A stretch of 7,855 nt of DNA from assembly GCA_029932445.1 (NCBI GenBank), contig JAOZQB010000139.1:1-7855 (forward strand), in the 5' to 3' direction. The notes beneath the pieces were generated by a model. That model saw nothing but the letters and a program-made list of their open reading frames with translations. It ran no database searches and was not told the origin of the DNA. Of this stretch, positions 1-6,330 are shown in pieces (the first letter of the stretch is position 1; each line of letters starts with the position of its first letter). The DNA comes from Bacteroidales bacterium. Lineage in GTDB: Bacteria > Bacteroidota > Bacteroidia > Bacteroidales > JAADGE01. Position numbers and translations under genes: made by a program.

Positions 1-823
1 AATACGGTTCATCCGTAATTTTATTCCTCGGAATATTATACGGATTATTTCGTTTAAATTCGGAAGATTTTTTTCGTTGAATAACCTTATGATTTAAAAC
101 ATCCTTATCATTCGGATTTTTCAAATATTTAATTAAAATCTCATCGACCTCGGCATAGGAAGATGCCCCGATTTGATCTAAATCGCTGTTTGTGATGCCT
201 AATCCGTCGGTAGGAACCGCATCAATGCATGATTTTAGAGCTTTTGCCTGTTCCGCATCGGCTAAATTTTGCACCAAATATTCCGACATGGCATACACTT
301 CCGTTTTCCAAAGATTTTGTATCATTCCGTAATCGCCCACATCACCGTGCAAAGTCCAAAATCCGAGTAAAAGTTCGGTATAATTATCGGTTGATAAAAC
401 CATTCCGCGATACTTAGCCGCCAAATCATACAAATACATCATTCGCATACGTGCTTTCACATTGCCTTGCCTGATTTTATAGCTGTGTTCCGATGTATCT
501 TCATTATCAAAATCTTCCGTTATTTCGGGAATAATCTTTTCAAACGTATTCGATAAATTAACTTCTTTAAAATCATGTCCGAAAGTTGTCCCTATATGTC
601 CGGCTCTTGCAATTTCATCAGGTTTATTAGTTGAAATAGTAATACTTCGACAAAATAACGTAATACCGAGCTCATCACAAACCGGACGAACTAATGCAAC
701 CGACAGCGCACTGTCAATACCGCCGGAAACGCCTGCAATTAAAGATTTTAATTTACTGTTGATTAAATAATGTCTTATTTCGTTTTGAATATTTTCAACC
801 GTTGATTTATAATCTTTTATCAT
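1..823 (-). CDS. nadE: NH3-dependent NAD(+) synthetase, C-terminus cut by window edge
   Basis: The product amidates nicotinic acid adenine dinucleotide to NAD+ using ATP and ammonia, the last step of NAD biosynthesis, in the cytosol. Translating from the ATG at 823 gives 274 codons without a stop, running off the left edge. The ATP-pyrophosphatase P-loop SGGIDS is at residues 33-38, followed by RQGNVKARMRM (118-128), STDNYTE (144-150), GFWTLHGDVGDYG (154-166), PTDGLGITNSDLDQIG (204-219) and RKKSSEFKRNNP (250-261), all in NadE order. There is no N-terminal nitrilase (glutaminase) domain, so this is the stand-alone ammonia-using form; a glutamine amidotransferase could act in trans. Family members are about 245-275 residues, so only a few C-terminal residues should be missing. 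The gene is divergent from rpmE2. A weak -7-like TACTTTTA lies at 851-844 on the minus strand, without a convincing -33. Confidence 0.93.
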   Translation of the reverse strand, partial: MIKDYKSTVENIQNEIRHYLINSKLKSLIAGVSGGIDSALSVALVRPVCDELGITLFCRSITISTNKPDEIARAGHIGTTFGHDFKEVNLSNTFEKIIPEITEDFDNEDTSEHSYKIRQGNVKARMRMMYLYDLAAKYRGMVLSTDNYTELLLGFWTLHGDVGDYGMIQNLWKTEVYAMSEYLVQNLADAEQAKALKSCIDAVPTDGLGITNSDLDQIGASSYAEVDEILIKYLKNPNDKDVLNHKVIQRKKSSEFKRNNPYNIPRNKITDEPY

Positions 824-880
824 AATTTTAACTTATTTTTGCGTAAAAGTAAATATTCCCATAAAAAAACTGAAATATTT

Positions 881-910
881 TTTGCTTATTAATAAAGATA
901 CTTATCTTTG
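881..910 (+). promoter_or_regulatory. Bacteroidota-type promoter for rpmE2
   Basis: TTTG at 881-884 and TATCTTTG at 903-910 are separated by 18 nt. This matches the Bacteroidota primary-sigma consensus (-33 TTTG, -7 TAnnTTTG). It predicts a start near 917 and a leader of roughly 40 nt before the rpmE2 ATG at 955. The same octamer recurs before two other genes in the window. Confidence 0.8.
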
Positions 911-954
911 CACTCCGAAAATTAAAAAGAATAAGCATACAAATATAACAGAAA

Positions 955-1206
955 ATGAGAAAAGATATCCATCCGAGCAATTACAGAGACGTCGTTTTTA
1001 AAGATATGTCAAACGACCAAATTACGATTACAAAATCTGCTGCTCCGGCAAAAGAAACAATTGAAATTGAAGGAAAAGAATACCCCTTAATTAAAATGGA
1101 GATTTCCAGCAGTTCACATCCGTTTTACACAGGTAAAATGAAATTTGTGGATTCTGCAGGTCGTGTTGATAAATTTAATCAACGTTACAAAAAGAAAACC
1201 AAATAA
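955..1206 (+). CDS. rpmE2: 50S ribosomal protein L31, type B
   Basis: This 83-residue basic protein belongs to the bL31 family and sits in the large subunit near the bridge to the small subunit. The N-terminal MRKDIHPSNYRDVVFKDMS (1-19), the central ISSSSHPFYTGKMKFVD (50-66) and the C-terminal GRVDKFNQRYKKK are typical of the family. It contains no cysteine, so the CxxC zinc ligands of type A L31 are absent and this is the zinc-independent type B form. The length is normal for type B (about 80-90). A strong promoter lies 45 nt upstream and an intrinsic terminator about 20 nt downstream, so it appears to be a monocistronic unit. The start is preceded by A-rich sequence without a Shine-Dalgarno, as is usual in Bacteroidota. 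I saw no obvious Zur-type operator in the leader. Confidence 0.96.
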   Translation: MRKDIHPSNYRDVVFKDMSNDQITITKSAAPAKETIEIEGKEYPLIKMEISSSSHPFYTGKMKFVDSAGRVDKFNQRYKKKTK

Positions 1207-1224
1207 ATTGAAAATATTTTATTT

Positions 1225-1255
1225 AAAGCCTCGTATTCATACGGGGCTTTTTTTT
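1225..1255 (+). terminator. Intrinsic terminator after rpmE2
   Basis: AAAGCCTCGTA (1225-1235) pairs with TACGGGGCTTT (1240-1250), with one G-T pair, around a TTCA tetraloop. The stem is 11 bp and its 3' arm runs into a T8 tract at 1248-1255. It lies 19 nt after the rpmE2 stop and just upstream of the next gene's promoter, so it should insulate the two genes. Confidence 0.88.
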
Positions 1256-1276
1256 ATTTCTTTCAATGAAAAACAG

Positions 1277-1284
1277 TATCTTTG
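1277..1284 (+). promoter_or_regulatory. -7 promoter element for the GlmU-like gene
   Basis: A perfect TATCTTTG (TAnnTTTG consensus) lies 20 nt before the ATG at 1305. The -33 region is only T-rich (1250-1260), with no clean TTTG at 18-19 nt. Transcription should begin around 1290, giving a leader of about 15 nt. Because the element lies downstream of the ATG at 1266, it argues against that ATG as the start of the gene. Confidence 0.7.
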
Positions 1285-1304
1285 CCTATTCAAAAAAAAA
1301 TAAA

Positions 1305-2492
1305 ATGAACATCATATTATTCGACGGACCGAACAGAGATAACTTATTACCCTTGACATTTACAAAACCTGTTGCCGATTTAAGAATTGGTATTTTAACA
1401 ATTAAAGAAAAATGGGAACATCTTTTAAAAACAGAAGTTTCTTTTTTAACTCAAGATTATTTAAGGAAAAAATTTCCGATAAAAAGTGAAAAATTAAATT
1501 ATCTCATTAACGGTTCCGTCATTCCGAATAAAAATATTATTTCGGAAATCAAGAAACTTGAAATCGGGCAACTTCTTTTAAAAGACAATGAACCGATTGC
1601 GGCTTTACTTAAAGATTTCAGAATAGAAACTGTTGATTTTGAACATCTTAATGATTTTAATCTCATTCAAACACAATCTGATTTTAAGCAAGTTAAATTC
1701 CCGTGGGATATTTTTTCTTTAAACGGGGAAGAAATTGAAACTGATTTTAAATTGTTGACAAAAGGGAGAAAATCTCAAAAGCTCAGTGATACCGTTCAGA
1801 CAAATCAAGCCGAAAACATTTTTTTGGAAAAAGGTGCAAAAGTTGAATTTGCAACATTAGTTCCCGAAAACGGTTATATATACATAGGCAAAAATGCTGA
1901 AATCATGCCGGGTTCAGTTGTTAAAGGTTCTTTGGCAATGGGCGAACATTCGGTATTAAAATTATCCGCAAAAATATACGGACCGACTACAATCGGACCT
2001 CATTCAAAAGTCGGCGGTGAAGTGAATAATTGTGTCATTCAAGGATATTCAAATAAAGGTCATGACGGATTTCTCGGAAATTCTGTAATCGGAGAATGGT
2101 GCAATTTAGGAGCCGACACAAACAATTCCAATTTGAAAAATAATTATGCCGAAGTCAAATTATGGAACTATAATAAAAAAAGTTTTGTAAAGTCCGGTTT
2201 ACAATTTTGCGGTTTAATTATGGGTGACCATTCCAAATGCGGTATTAATACCATGTTTAATACGGGAACCGTTGTCGGTGTCAGTGCAAATATTTTCGGT
2301 GACGGATTTCCTCGAAACTTTATTCCTTCATTTTCTTGGGGCGGTGCTTCAGGTTTTACAACTTATAAATTACCGAAAGTTTTTGAAACGGCAAATCTTG
2401 TTATGCAACGCAGAAATATCGAATTAGACGAAACAGAACAAGCCATATTGGAAGACATTTTTAAACAGACGGAAGAATTCAGAACTAAATAA
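1305..2492 (+). CDS. GlmU-like sugar nucleotidyltransferase / hexapeptide-repeat protein
   Basis: This 395-residue two-domain protein is probably cytosolic and resembles the alternative GlmU family of Bacteroidota (NTP_transf_4-type N-terminus plus left-handed beta-helix). The inferred role is supplying UDP-GlcNAc from glucosamine-1-phosphate for peptidoglycan and other glycans. Residues 1-30 hold the family hallmark RDNLLPLTFTKPVADLRIG, which replaces the classical GlmU LAAGxGTRM loop. From about residue 175 to 350 come hexapeptide-repeat segments (YIYIGKNAEIMPGSVV, GPTTIGPHSKVGGEV, then GDHSKCGINTMFNTGTVVG near 307-325), followed by a C-terminal helix rich in Glu and Gln. I chose the ATG at 1305 over the in-frame ATG at 1266 because the -7 promoter element lies between them and MNIILFD is the natural family start. 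Which sugar and which acyl group it uses cannot be read from the sequence. It is convergent with pbpC, 48 nt away, and I see no terminator in that gap. Confidence 0.85.
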   Translation: MNIILFDGPNRDNLLPLTFTKPVADLRIGILTIKEKWEHLLKTEVSFLTQDYLRKKFPIKSEKLNYLINGSVIPNKNIISEIKKLEIGQLLLKDNEPIAALLKDFRIETVDFEHLNDFNLIQTQSDFKQVKFPWDIFSLNGEEIETDFKLLTKGRKSQKLSDTVQTNQAENIFLEKGAKVEFATLVPENGYIYIGKNAEIMPGSVVKGSLAMGEHSVLKLSAKIYGPTTIGPHSKVGGEVNNCVIQGYSNKGHDGFLGNSVIGEWCNLGADTNNSNLKNNYAEVKLWNYNKKSFVKSGLQFCGLIMGDHSKCGINTMFNTGTVVGVSANIFGDGFPRNFIPSFSWGGASGFTTYKLPKVFETANLVMQRRNIELDETEQAILEDIFKQTEEFRTK

Positions 2493-2540
2493 TTTTAAAA
2501 TGTTTACAAATATTGTTTACATGCCCGGTTCAATTAATAT

Positions 2541-4922
2541 CTATTTATGCTTTCCTAAAATCTCAAATTTCTTAACAATCTTTTCACCGTTTTGATCAAT
2601 TAAAGTTAAAATATGTTCACCGCCTTTCGGACTTAATTCTATTTGATGAATACCCTGTGTTTGACCAATAAATTGACTGTCAACATACCAAAAAATAATC
2701 ATTTTGTCATCGCGATGAGCGGCTTCAAAAACTGTTTTCCCGAGTTTGCCGTCCAAATCTACGGGAACGTATATTTTTGTATTCTTAAACGGATATATCA
2801 ATTCCATATTTTTTTCTTCATCGGTATTATCCTTACAATCTGAACGATACGGAGGCAAATAACGATACGAGGCATTTTTCTTTTTATAATAACTCTCAAC
2901 GGCAGGCGGTAATATAAACCATGATTTTGTAAGGATGTTATCCAAATTTTCACAACTTGCATTCACTCGAAATCGTTCTGTTTTATCAAGATGAATAAGT
3001 TTATGATACGGGCAAACATCTGTTCGGTTTCCGTTTGCAGGAATATATTCTTCAAGCGGGTGATTGCAATTCGGAGATGCCAAATAACCGCTCTCATTAC
3101 AAACTTCCGCCTTTATCATGTCAGCTTCGGGCTTCACAAACCAATGTTCCGCATCGGGTAAAATATCAAACACATCAAACAAAATCGGTGCTGCCGCTTT
3201 TACGCCCACAATACCCGGTCGCCCTTCTCCGTCGGCATTGCCTGCCCACACACCGACAACATATTTCGGTGTAACGCCTATCGCCCATGCATCCCTGAAA
3301 CCGAAACTTGTCCCCGTTTTCCATGCAACCGGTTCCGATGATTGAAACATGCGCCAATTCGCCTCATCATCAGGGCGTTCAACATCCAACATTGCTTTAA
3401 AAGTAAACCAAATTGCCGATGCCGAAAAATATGAACTCAACTCAAAGTCATCTTCAGATTTTTTTTCGGAACGGATCTTTTTAAAATCAAAAACGGGCGA
3501 ATGATAATCCGTTTTTTTATATTGATAACCGTAGCCCTCATAATTATTCAGACTTCTTGCCATGGATGCATAAACACCGCAAATATCCCACAGACTGCCT
3601 TCGCAACCGCCTAATATTAAAGATAATCCGTAATGATCAGGCGGAAAGTTCAAAGTCGTTAATCCAATATCCCGTAACTTATGATAAAACTTTTCTTGTC
3701 CGTAGTGTCGCAACATTCTGACGGCAGGGATGTTTAAAGAACGTGCCAAAGCTTCTTTTGCAGGAACCGCACCGTCATAATTTCTGCCGTAATTTTTAGG
3801 TGTGTATCCGCCGATACGCGTAGGAATGTCATAAACCAAAGTATTGGGAAGAATATCGCCTTCCGTGAGCATTGAAGCATATAAAAACGGCTTTAACACA
3901 CTGCCGGTACTTCTTACCGAAGTTATAATATCGACATCATCGGCATTTTTCGAAGAATTTCCGGAATAATTTCCCATATAGGCAACAACGGCTCCAGTTT
4001 TCACATCCAAAACCAAAATTGCCGAATTATTAATATGATTTCCCGACAATCGCGCATAATGTTTTTTTGCAATTTGATTAATTTTTTTCTGAAGATCGGC
4101 ATCCAAAGTTGTTCGGCTGACAGCTGTTTTCTCTTTATAAATTCGCATCATCAAATGCTTTGCCGTACTCGGAAATGTTTTCGGCTTTTCAGGCACATCT
4201 TCGTCAATTGCCAAATCGTAAGTTTCTGCTTCAATTATTTCATTATCAAGAAGTTTCTTAAGCAATCGATTACGTTTTTCTTTTAATGTTTTCCGATTTC
4301 TGCCCGGATGTATCAAAGCCGGACTGTTAGGTAAAACGGCCAAAGTTGCCGCCTGTGCCCACGATAATTTATCGGCACTCGTTCCGAACCAACGCCAGGC
4401 AGCTGCATCAATTCCGACCACATTTCCGCCGAAAGGCGCATGGGAAGCATACAATTTTAAAATATCATCTTTTGAACAGGAAAATTCCAATCGTGTTGCC
4501 AGAATAATTTCTTTAATTTTCTCCCGGACGGTTCGATTTTTTTCTTTTCGAGAAAGTCGTATAACTTGCATCGTAATTGTACTGCCTCCGCTGACAATCT
4601 TGCCGGCTTTTATATTTTGCTTTGCAGCACGAATTAAACTGAAAATATCAACACCCGGATGTTCGTAAAACCGTTTATCTTCAAATGTAATAATTGCCTT
4701 TTTGAATTTATAGGGCACACTGTCCGTTTCCGGAAAACGATATTGTCCGTCATCAGAAACATGTGCTCCGAGCAATTCACCGGTTTTATCTTTTATAACC
4801 GTGCTGTAGGAAGCATTGAAAAGTTTTGAAGGAAGTATTTGTTTATAGGCAATAATCAGAATTATACCTATTATAATTAAAATAAGTTTTTTAACAGATA
4901 TTTTTATTCGTTTGAAGAACAC
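2541..4922 (-). CDS. pbpC: Penicillin-binding protein 1C (bifunctional transglycosylase/transpeptidase)
   Basis: This 793-residue inner-membrane class A PBP polymerises lipid II and cross-links stem peptides in the periplasm. Residues 11-30 form one hydrophobic N-terminal anchor. The glycosyltransferase domain (about 65-240) has EDKRFYEHPG (81-90, catalytic Glu81), GGSTITMQ (112-119) and the KEKNRTVREKIKEI segment. The transpeptidase domain has S341-V-L-K344 as the active-site SxxK, S395-L-N397 as SxN and K535-T-G as KTG. Residues from about 705 to 790 match the C-terminal beta domain typical of PBP1C. All catalytic motifs are present, so it should be active. The start codon is GTG, one codon (TTT) after the upstream aldolase's TGA and in the same frame, which implies an operon and coupled translation. 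No other in-frame ATG exists before residue 118. The alpha-2-macroglobulin gene often found beside pbpC is not in the window. Confidence 0.95.
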   Translation of the reverse strand: MFFKRIKISVKKLILIIIGIILIIAYKQILPSKLFNASYSTVIKDKTGELLGAHVSDDGQYRFPETDSVPYKFKKAIITFEDKRFYEHPGVDIFSLIRAAKQNIKAGKIVSGGSTITMQVIRLSRKEKNRTVREKIKEIILATRLEFSCSKDDILKLYASHAPFGGNVVGIDAAAWRWFGTSADKLSWAQAATLAVLPNSPALIHPGRNRKTLKEKRNRLLKKLLDNEIIEAETYDLAIDEDVPEKPKTFPSTAKHLMMRIYKEKTAVSRTTLDADLQKKINQIAKKHYARLSGNHINNSAILVLDVKTGAVVAYMGNYSGNSSKNADDVDIITSVRSTGSVLKPFLYASMLTEGDILPNTLVYDIPTRIGGYTPKNYGRNYDGAVPAKEALARSLNIPAVRMLRHYGQEKFYHKLRDIGLTTLNFPPDHYGLSLILGGCEGSLWDICGVYASMARSLNNYEGYGYQYKKTDYHSPVFDFKKIRSEKKSEDDFELSSYFSASAIWFTFKAMLDVERPDDEANWRMFQSSEPVAWKTGTSFGFRDAWAIGVTPKYVVGVWAGNADGEGRPGIVGVKAAAPILFDVFDILPDAEHWFVKPEADMIKAEVCNESGYLASPNCNHPLEEYIPANGNRTDVCPYHKLIHLDKTERFRVNASCENLDNILTKSWFILPPAVESYYKKKNASYRYLPPYRSDCKDNTDEEKNMELIYPFKNTKIYVPVDLDGKLGKTVFEAAHRDDKMIIFWYVDSQFIGQTQGIHQIELSPKGGEHILTLIDQNGEKIVKKFEILGKHK

Positions 4923-4925
4923 AAA

Positions 4926-5948
4926 TCAATCTAAATCATTAATAAATTTATCAACAAATTCCTCTTTTGTTGCCCAAGAACAAATTAAACGAACAGCAGA
5001 ATGCATCTTATCCGTATGTGACCAAACATAAAAATCATATTTCTTATGCAGTTTTTCAATCAATTTATCCGGAAATATCGGAAATATTTGATTGGTAACA
5101 GGTTCCGTAAAAAATTCATAGCCTTTATTTTTAATTCCTTCGGCAAGTTTTTCGGCCGTTTGATTGGCATGTTTTGCAAGGTCAAAATACAAATCATTTT
5201 CAAACAAACTCAGAAATTGAATACCTATCAATCTTCCCTTTGCCAGCAAAGCTCCTTTTTGTTTCATTTGAAATCTGAAATCATCTTTTAAATTATCATT
5301 TTTAATAACAATTGCTTCACCGAGTAAAGCACCGTTTTTGGTCCCGCCGATATAAAAAGCATCCGTATATTCCGAGACTTCTTTTATGTTTAAATCATTG
5401 CTTTCGGAAGTTAAAGCAGAAGCAATTCTTGCTCCGTCAAGATACAGATATAAATTATTTTTTTTACAAAAAGTGAATAACTCAGACAATTCCTTTTTTG
5501 AATAGACCGTTCCGATTTCAGTAGAATTAGAAATAAAAACCAATTTCGGCATAACCATATGCTCATCGGTATGAAAATTCAATACGCCTTGAATATCTGA
5601 AGGTTTTAACTTACCATTAGTTGTTTCGACAGTATTAATTTTATGCCCCGTAGCTTCAATTGCACCTGTTTCGTGAACGGCAATATGTGCTGTTGTTGCA
5701 GCAATTACCGATTGATACGGCTTTAAAATTGAGGATATTACAAGTAAATTTGCCTGTGTTCCTCCGGAAACAAAATGAATATCAACATCCGCATTTTGAA
5801 TTTTATTTTTAATTAGCTGTCTTGCCTTATCGGAAAATTCATCCTCTCCGTAACCGATTGTTTGAATGTAATTTGTATTCGATAATACGTTTAAAATTTC
5901 AGGATGTGCTCCTTCGGAATAGTCGTCTTTAAAGCTGTATTTTTGCAT
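4926..5948 (-). CDS. ltaE: Threonine-aldolase-family PLP-dependent enzyme (putative low-specificity L-threonine aldolase)
   Basis: This 340-residue fold-type I PLP enzyme is of normal family length and cytosolic. The predicted reaction is cleavage of L-threonine or L-allo-threonine to glycine and acetaldehyde. SGGTQAN (61-67) should bind the PLP phosphate, His88 in TTAHIAVHETGA (85-96) is the likely ring-stacking histidine, D171 in LYLDGAR is the PLP-N1 aspartate with R174 nearby, and K204 in GGTKNGALLG is the Schiff-base lysine. The first residues (SFKDDYSEGAHPEIL) match the family's N-terminal SD-SEG-HP-ml pattern. Substrate preference is inferred: beta-eliminating lyases of the same family share these motifs. 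It is followed by pbpC after a single stop and one codon. Upstream, a hairpin and T8 tract end 6 nt before its ATG, and I found no clear promoter of its own. Confidence 0.85.
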   Translation of the reverse strand: MQKYSFKDDYSEGAHPEILNVLSNTNYIQTIGYGEDEFSDKARQLIKNKIQNADVDIHFVSGGTQANLLVISSILKPYQSVIAATTAHIAVHETGAIEATGHKINTVETTNGKLKPSDIQGVLNFHTDEHMVMPKLVFISNSTEIGTVYSKKELSELFTFCKKNNLYLYLDGARIASALTSESNDLNIKEVSEYTDAFYIGGTKNGALLGEAIVIKNDNLKDDFRFQMKQKGALLAKGRLIGIQFLSLFENDLYFDLAKHANQTAEKLAEGIKNKGYEFFTEPVTNQIFPIFPDKLIEKLHKKYDFYVWSHTDKMHSAVRLICSWATKEEFVDKFINDLD

Positions 5949-5954
5949 AATTTC

Positions 5955-5982
5955 AAAAAAAATGCCGCTTAAATTTGCGGCA
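5955..5982 (-). terminator. Hairpin with T8 tract between the 94-residue gene and the aldolase gene
   Basis: Read on the minus strand, TGCCGC (5982-5977) and GCGGCA (5968-5963) form a perfect 6-bp GC-rich stem around an 8-nt A/T loop, followed by T8 (5962-5955). It lies 23 nt after the upstream gene's stop and only 6 nt before the aldolase ATG. It looks like an intrinsic terminator for the parA unit. Its closeness to the next start also allows an attenuator or a structure that limits ribosome access. Confidence 0.75.
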
Positions 5983-6005
5983 ATGTTTAATAAATAATAT
6001 AAATA

Positions 6006-6290
6006 TTATCCTTCAACAATTTCATTGGTTTCGGATTTGTATTTTAATCCGTGTTTTTTTAAACTTTCATTAAATTCAATAACGGTTAATTTTCCGTTTC
6101 TCCATAAAGAAAGTTCATCTTCCAATCGTTCGGTTTTTATCATCAGCCAATGCTTGTCATCTTCATTAATGCCTTTTTTTACGGGTTCTTTCTTTTGTTC
6201 AATAAGAGGTTCTTCAGGAACATTTTTCTTTTTTATTCCTGCAGAAGCCAATAAATTATCAAGTCCGCTTTTAAAGCTCTTTTTAGCCAT
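6006..6290 (-). CDS. Small ParA-associated protein with ParB-like N-terminal motif, function unknown
   Basis: This 94-residue, highly charged, soluble protein has no signal peptide or membrane segment. I do not recognise its family with certainty. Residues 1-18 (MAKKSFKSGLDNLLASAG) resemble the N-terminal tail of ParB proteins, in which a basic stretch followed by GLDALL contacts ParA and stimulates its ATPase. Residues 20-44 are rich in Lys, Glu and Pro and probably disordered. Residues 45-85 (HWLMIKTERLEDELSLW and on) look helical and could self-associate. No ParB CTPase or helix-turn-helix domain is present. It begins 40 nt after the parA-type gene, which supports a role as partner or cargo adaptor; this is inference. 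It has its own -7 element in that gap and a hairpin with T8 after its stop. The ATG follows an A-run, without a Shine-Dalgarno. Confidence 0.8.
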   Translation of the reverse strand: MAKKSFKSGLDNLLASAGIKKKNVPEEPLIEQKKEPVKKGINEDDKHWLMIKTERLEDELSLWRNGKLTVIEFNESLKKHGLKYKSETNEIVEG

Positions 6291-6311
6291 TTTTTATTAT
6301 AAATTATTCTC

Positions 6312-6319
6312 CAAAGATA
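6312..6319 (-). promoter_or_regulatory. -7 promoter element for the 94-residue gene
   Basis: TATCTTTG, read on the minus strand from 6319 to 6312, is a perfect TAnnTTTG 21 nt before the ATG at 6290. It lies in the gap after the parA-type gene. No TTTG is visible at the usual 18-21 nt upstream, so the -33 is weak. It suggests the small gene can be expressed independently of parA. Confidence 0.55.
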
Positions 6320-6330
6320 CAAAAATCCGA

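Noticed and set aside
229..417. A 62-codon plus-strand open frame.
   Set aside because: It is antisense to nadE, whose conserved motifs are read on the minus strand through the same interval.
2501..2521. Direct repeat TGTTTACA at 2501-2508 and 2514-2521 in the gap between the GlmU-like gene and pbpC.
   Set aside because: It has two copies of 8 bp in AT-rich DNA at a convergent gene junction, where an operator is not expected. It also forms no useful hairpin, so I treat it as chance.
3035..3345. Two overlapping plus-strand open frames (79 and 75 codons) opposite pbpC.
   Set aside because: They are antisense to the conserved transpeptidase region of pbpC and have no family resemblance or expression signals.
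5970..5977. TAAATTTG on the plus strand, a perfect TAnnTTTG match.
   Set aside because: It falls in the loop and 3' arm of the terminator-like hairpin, has no -33 partner about 18 nt upstream, and would drive only antisense RNA into the 94-residue gene.
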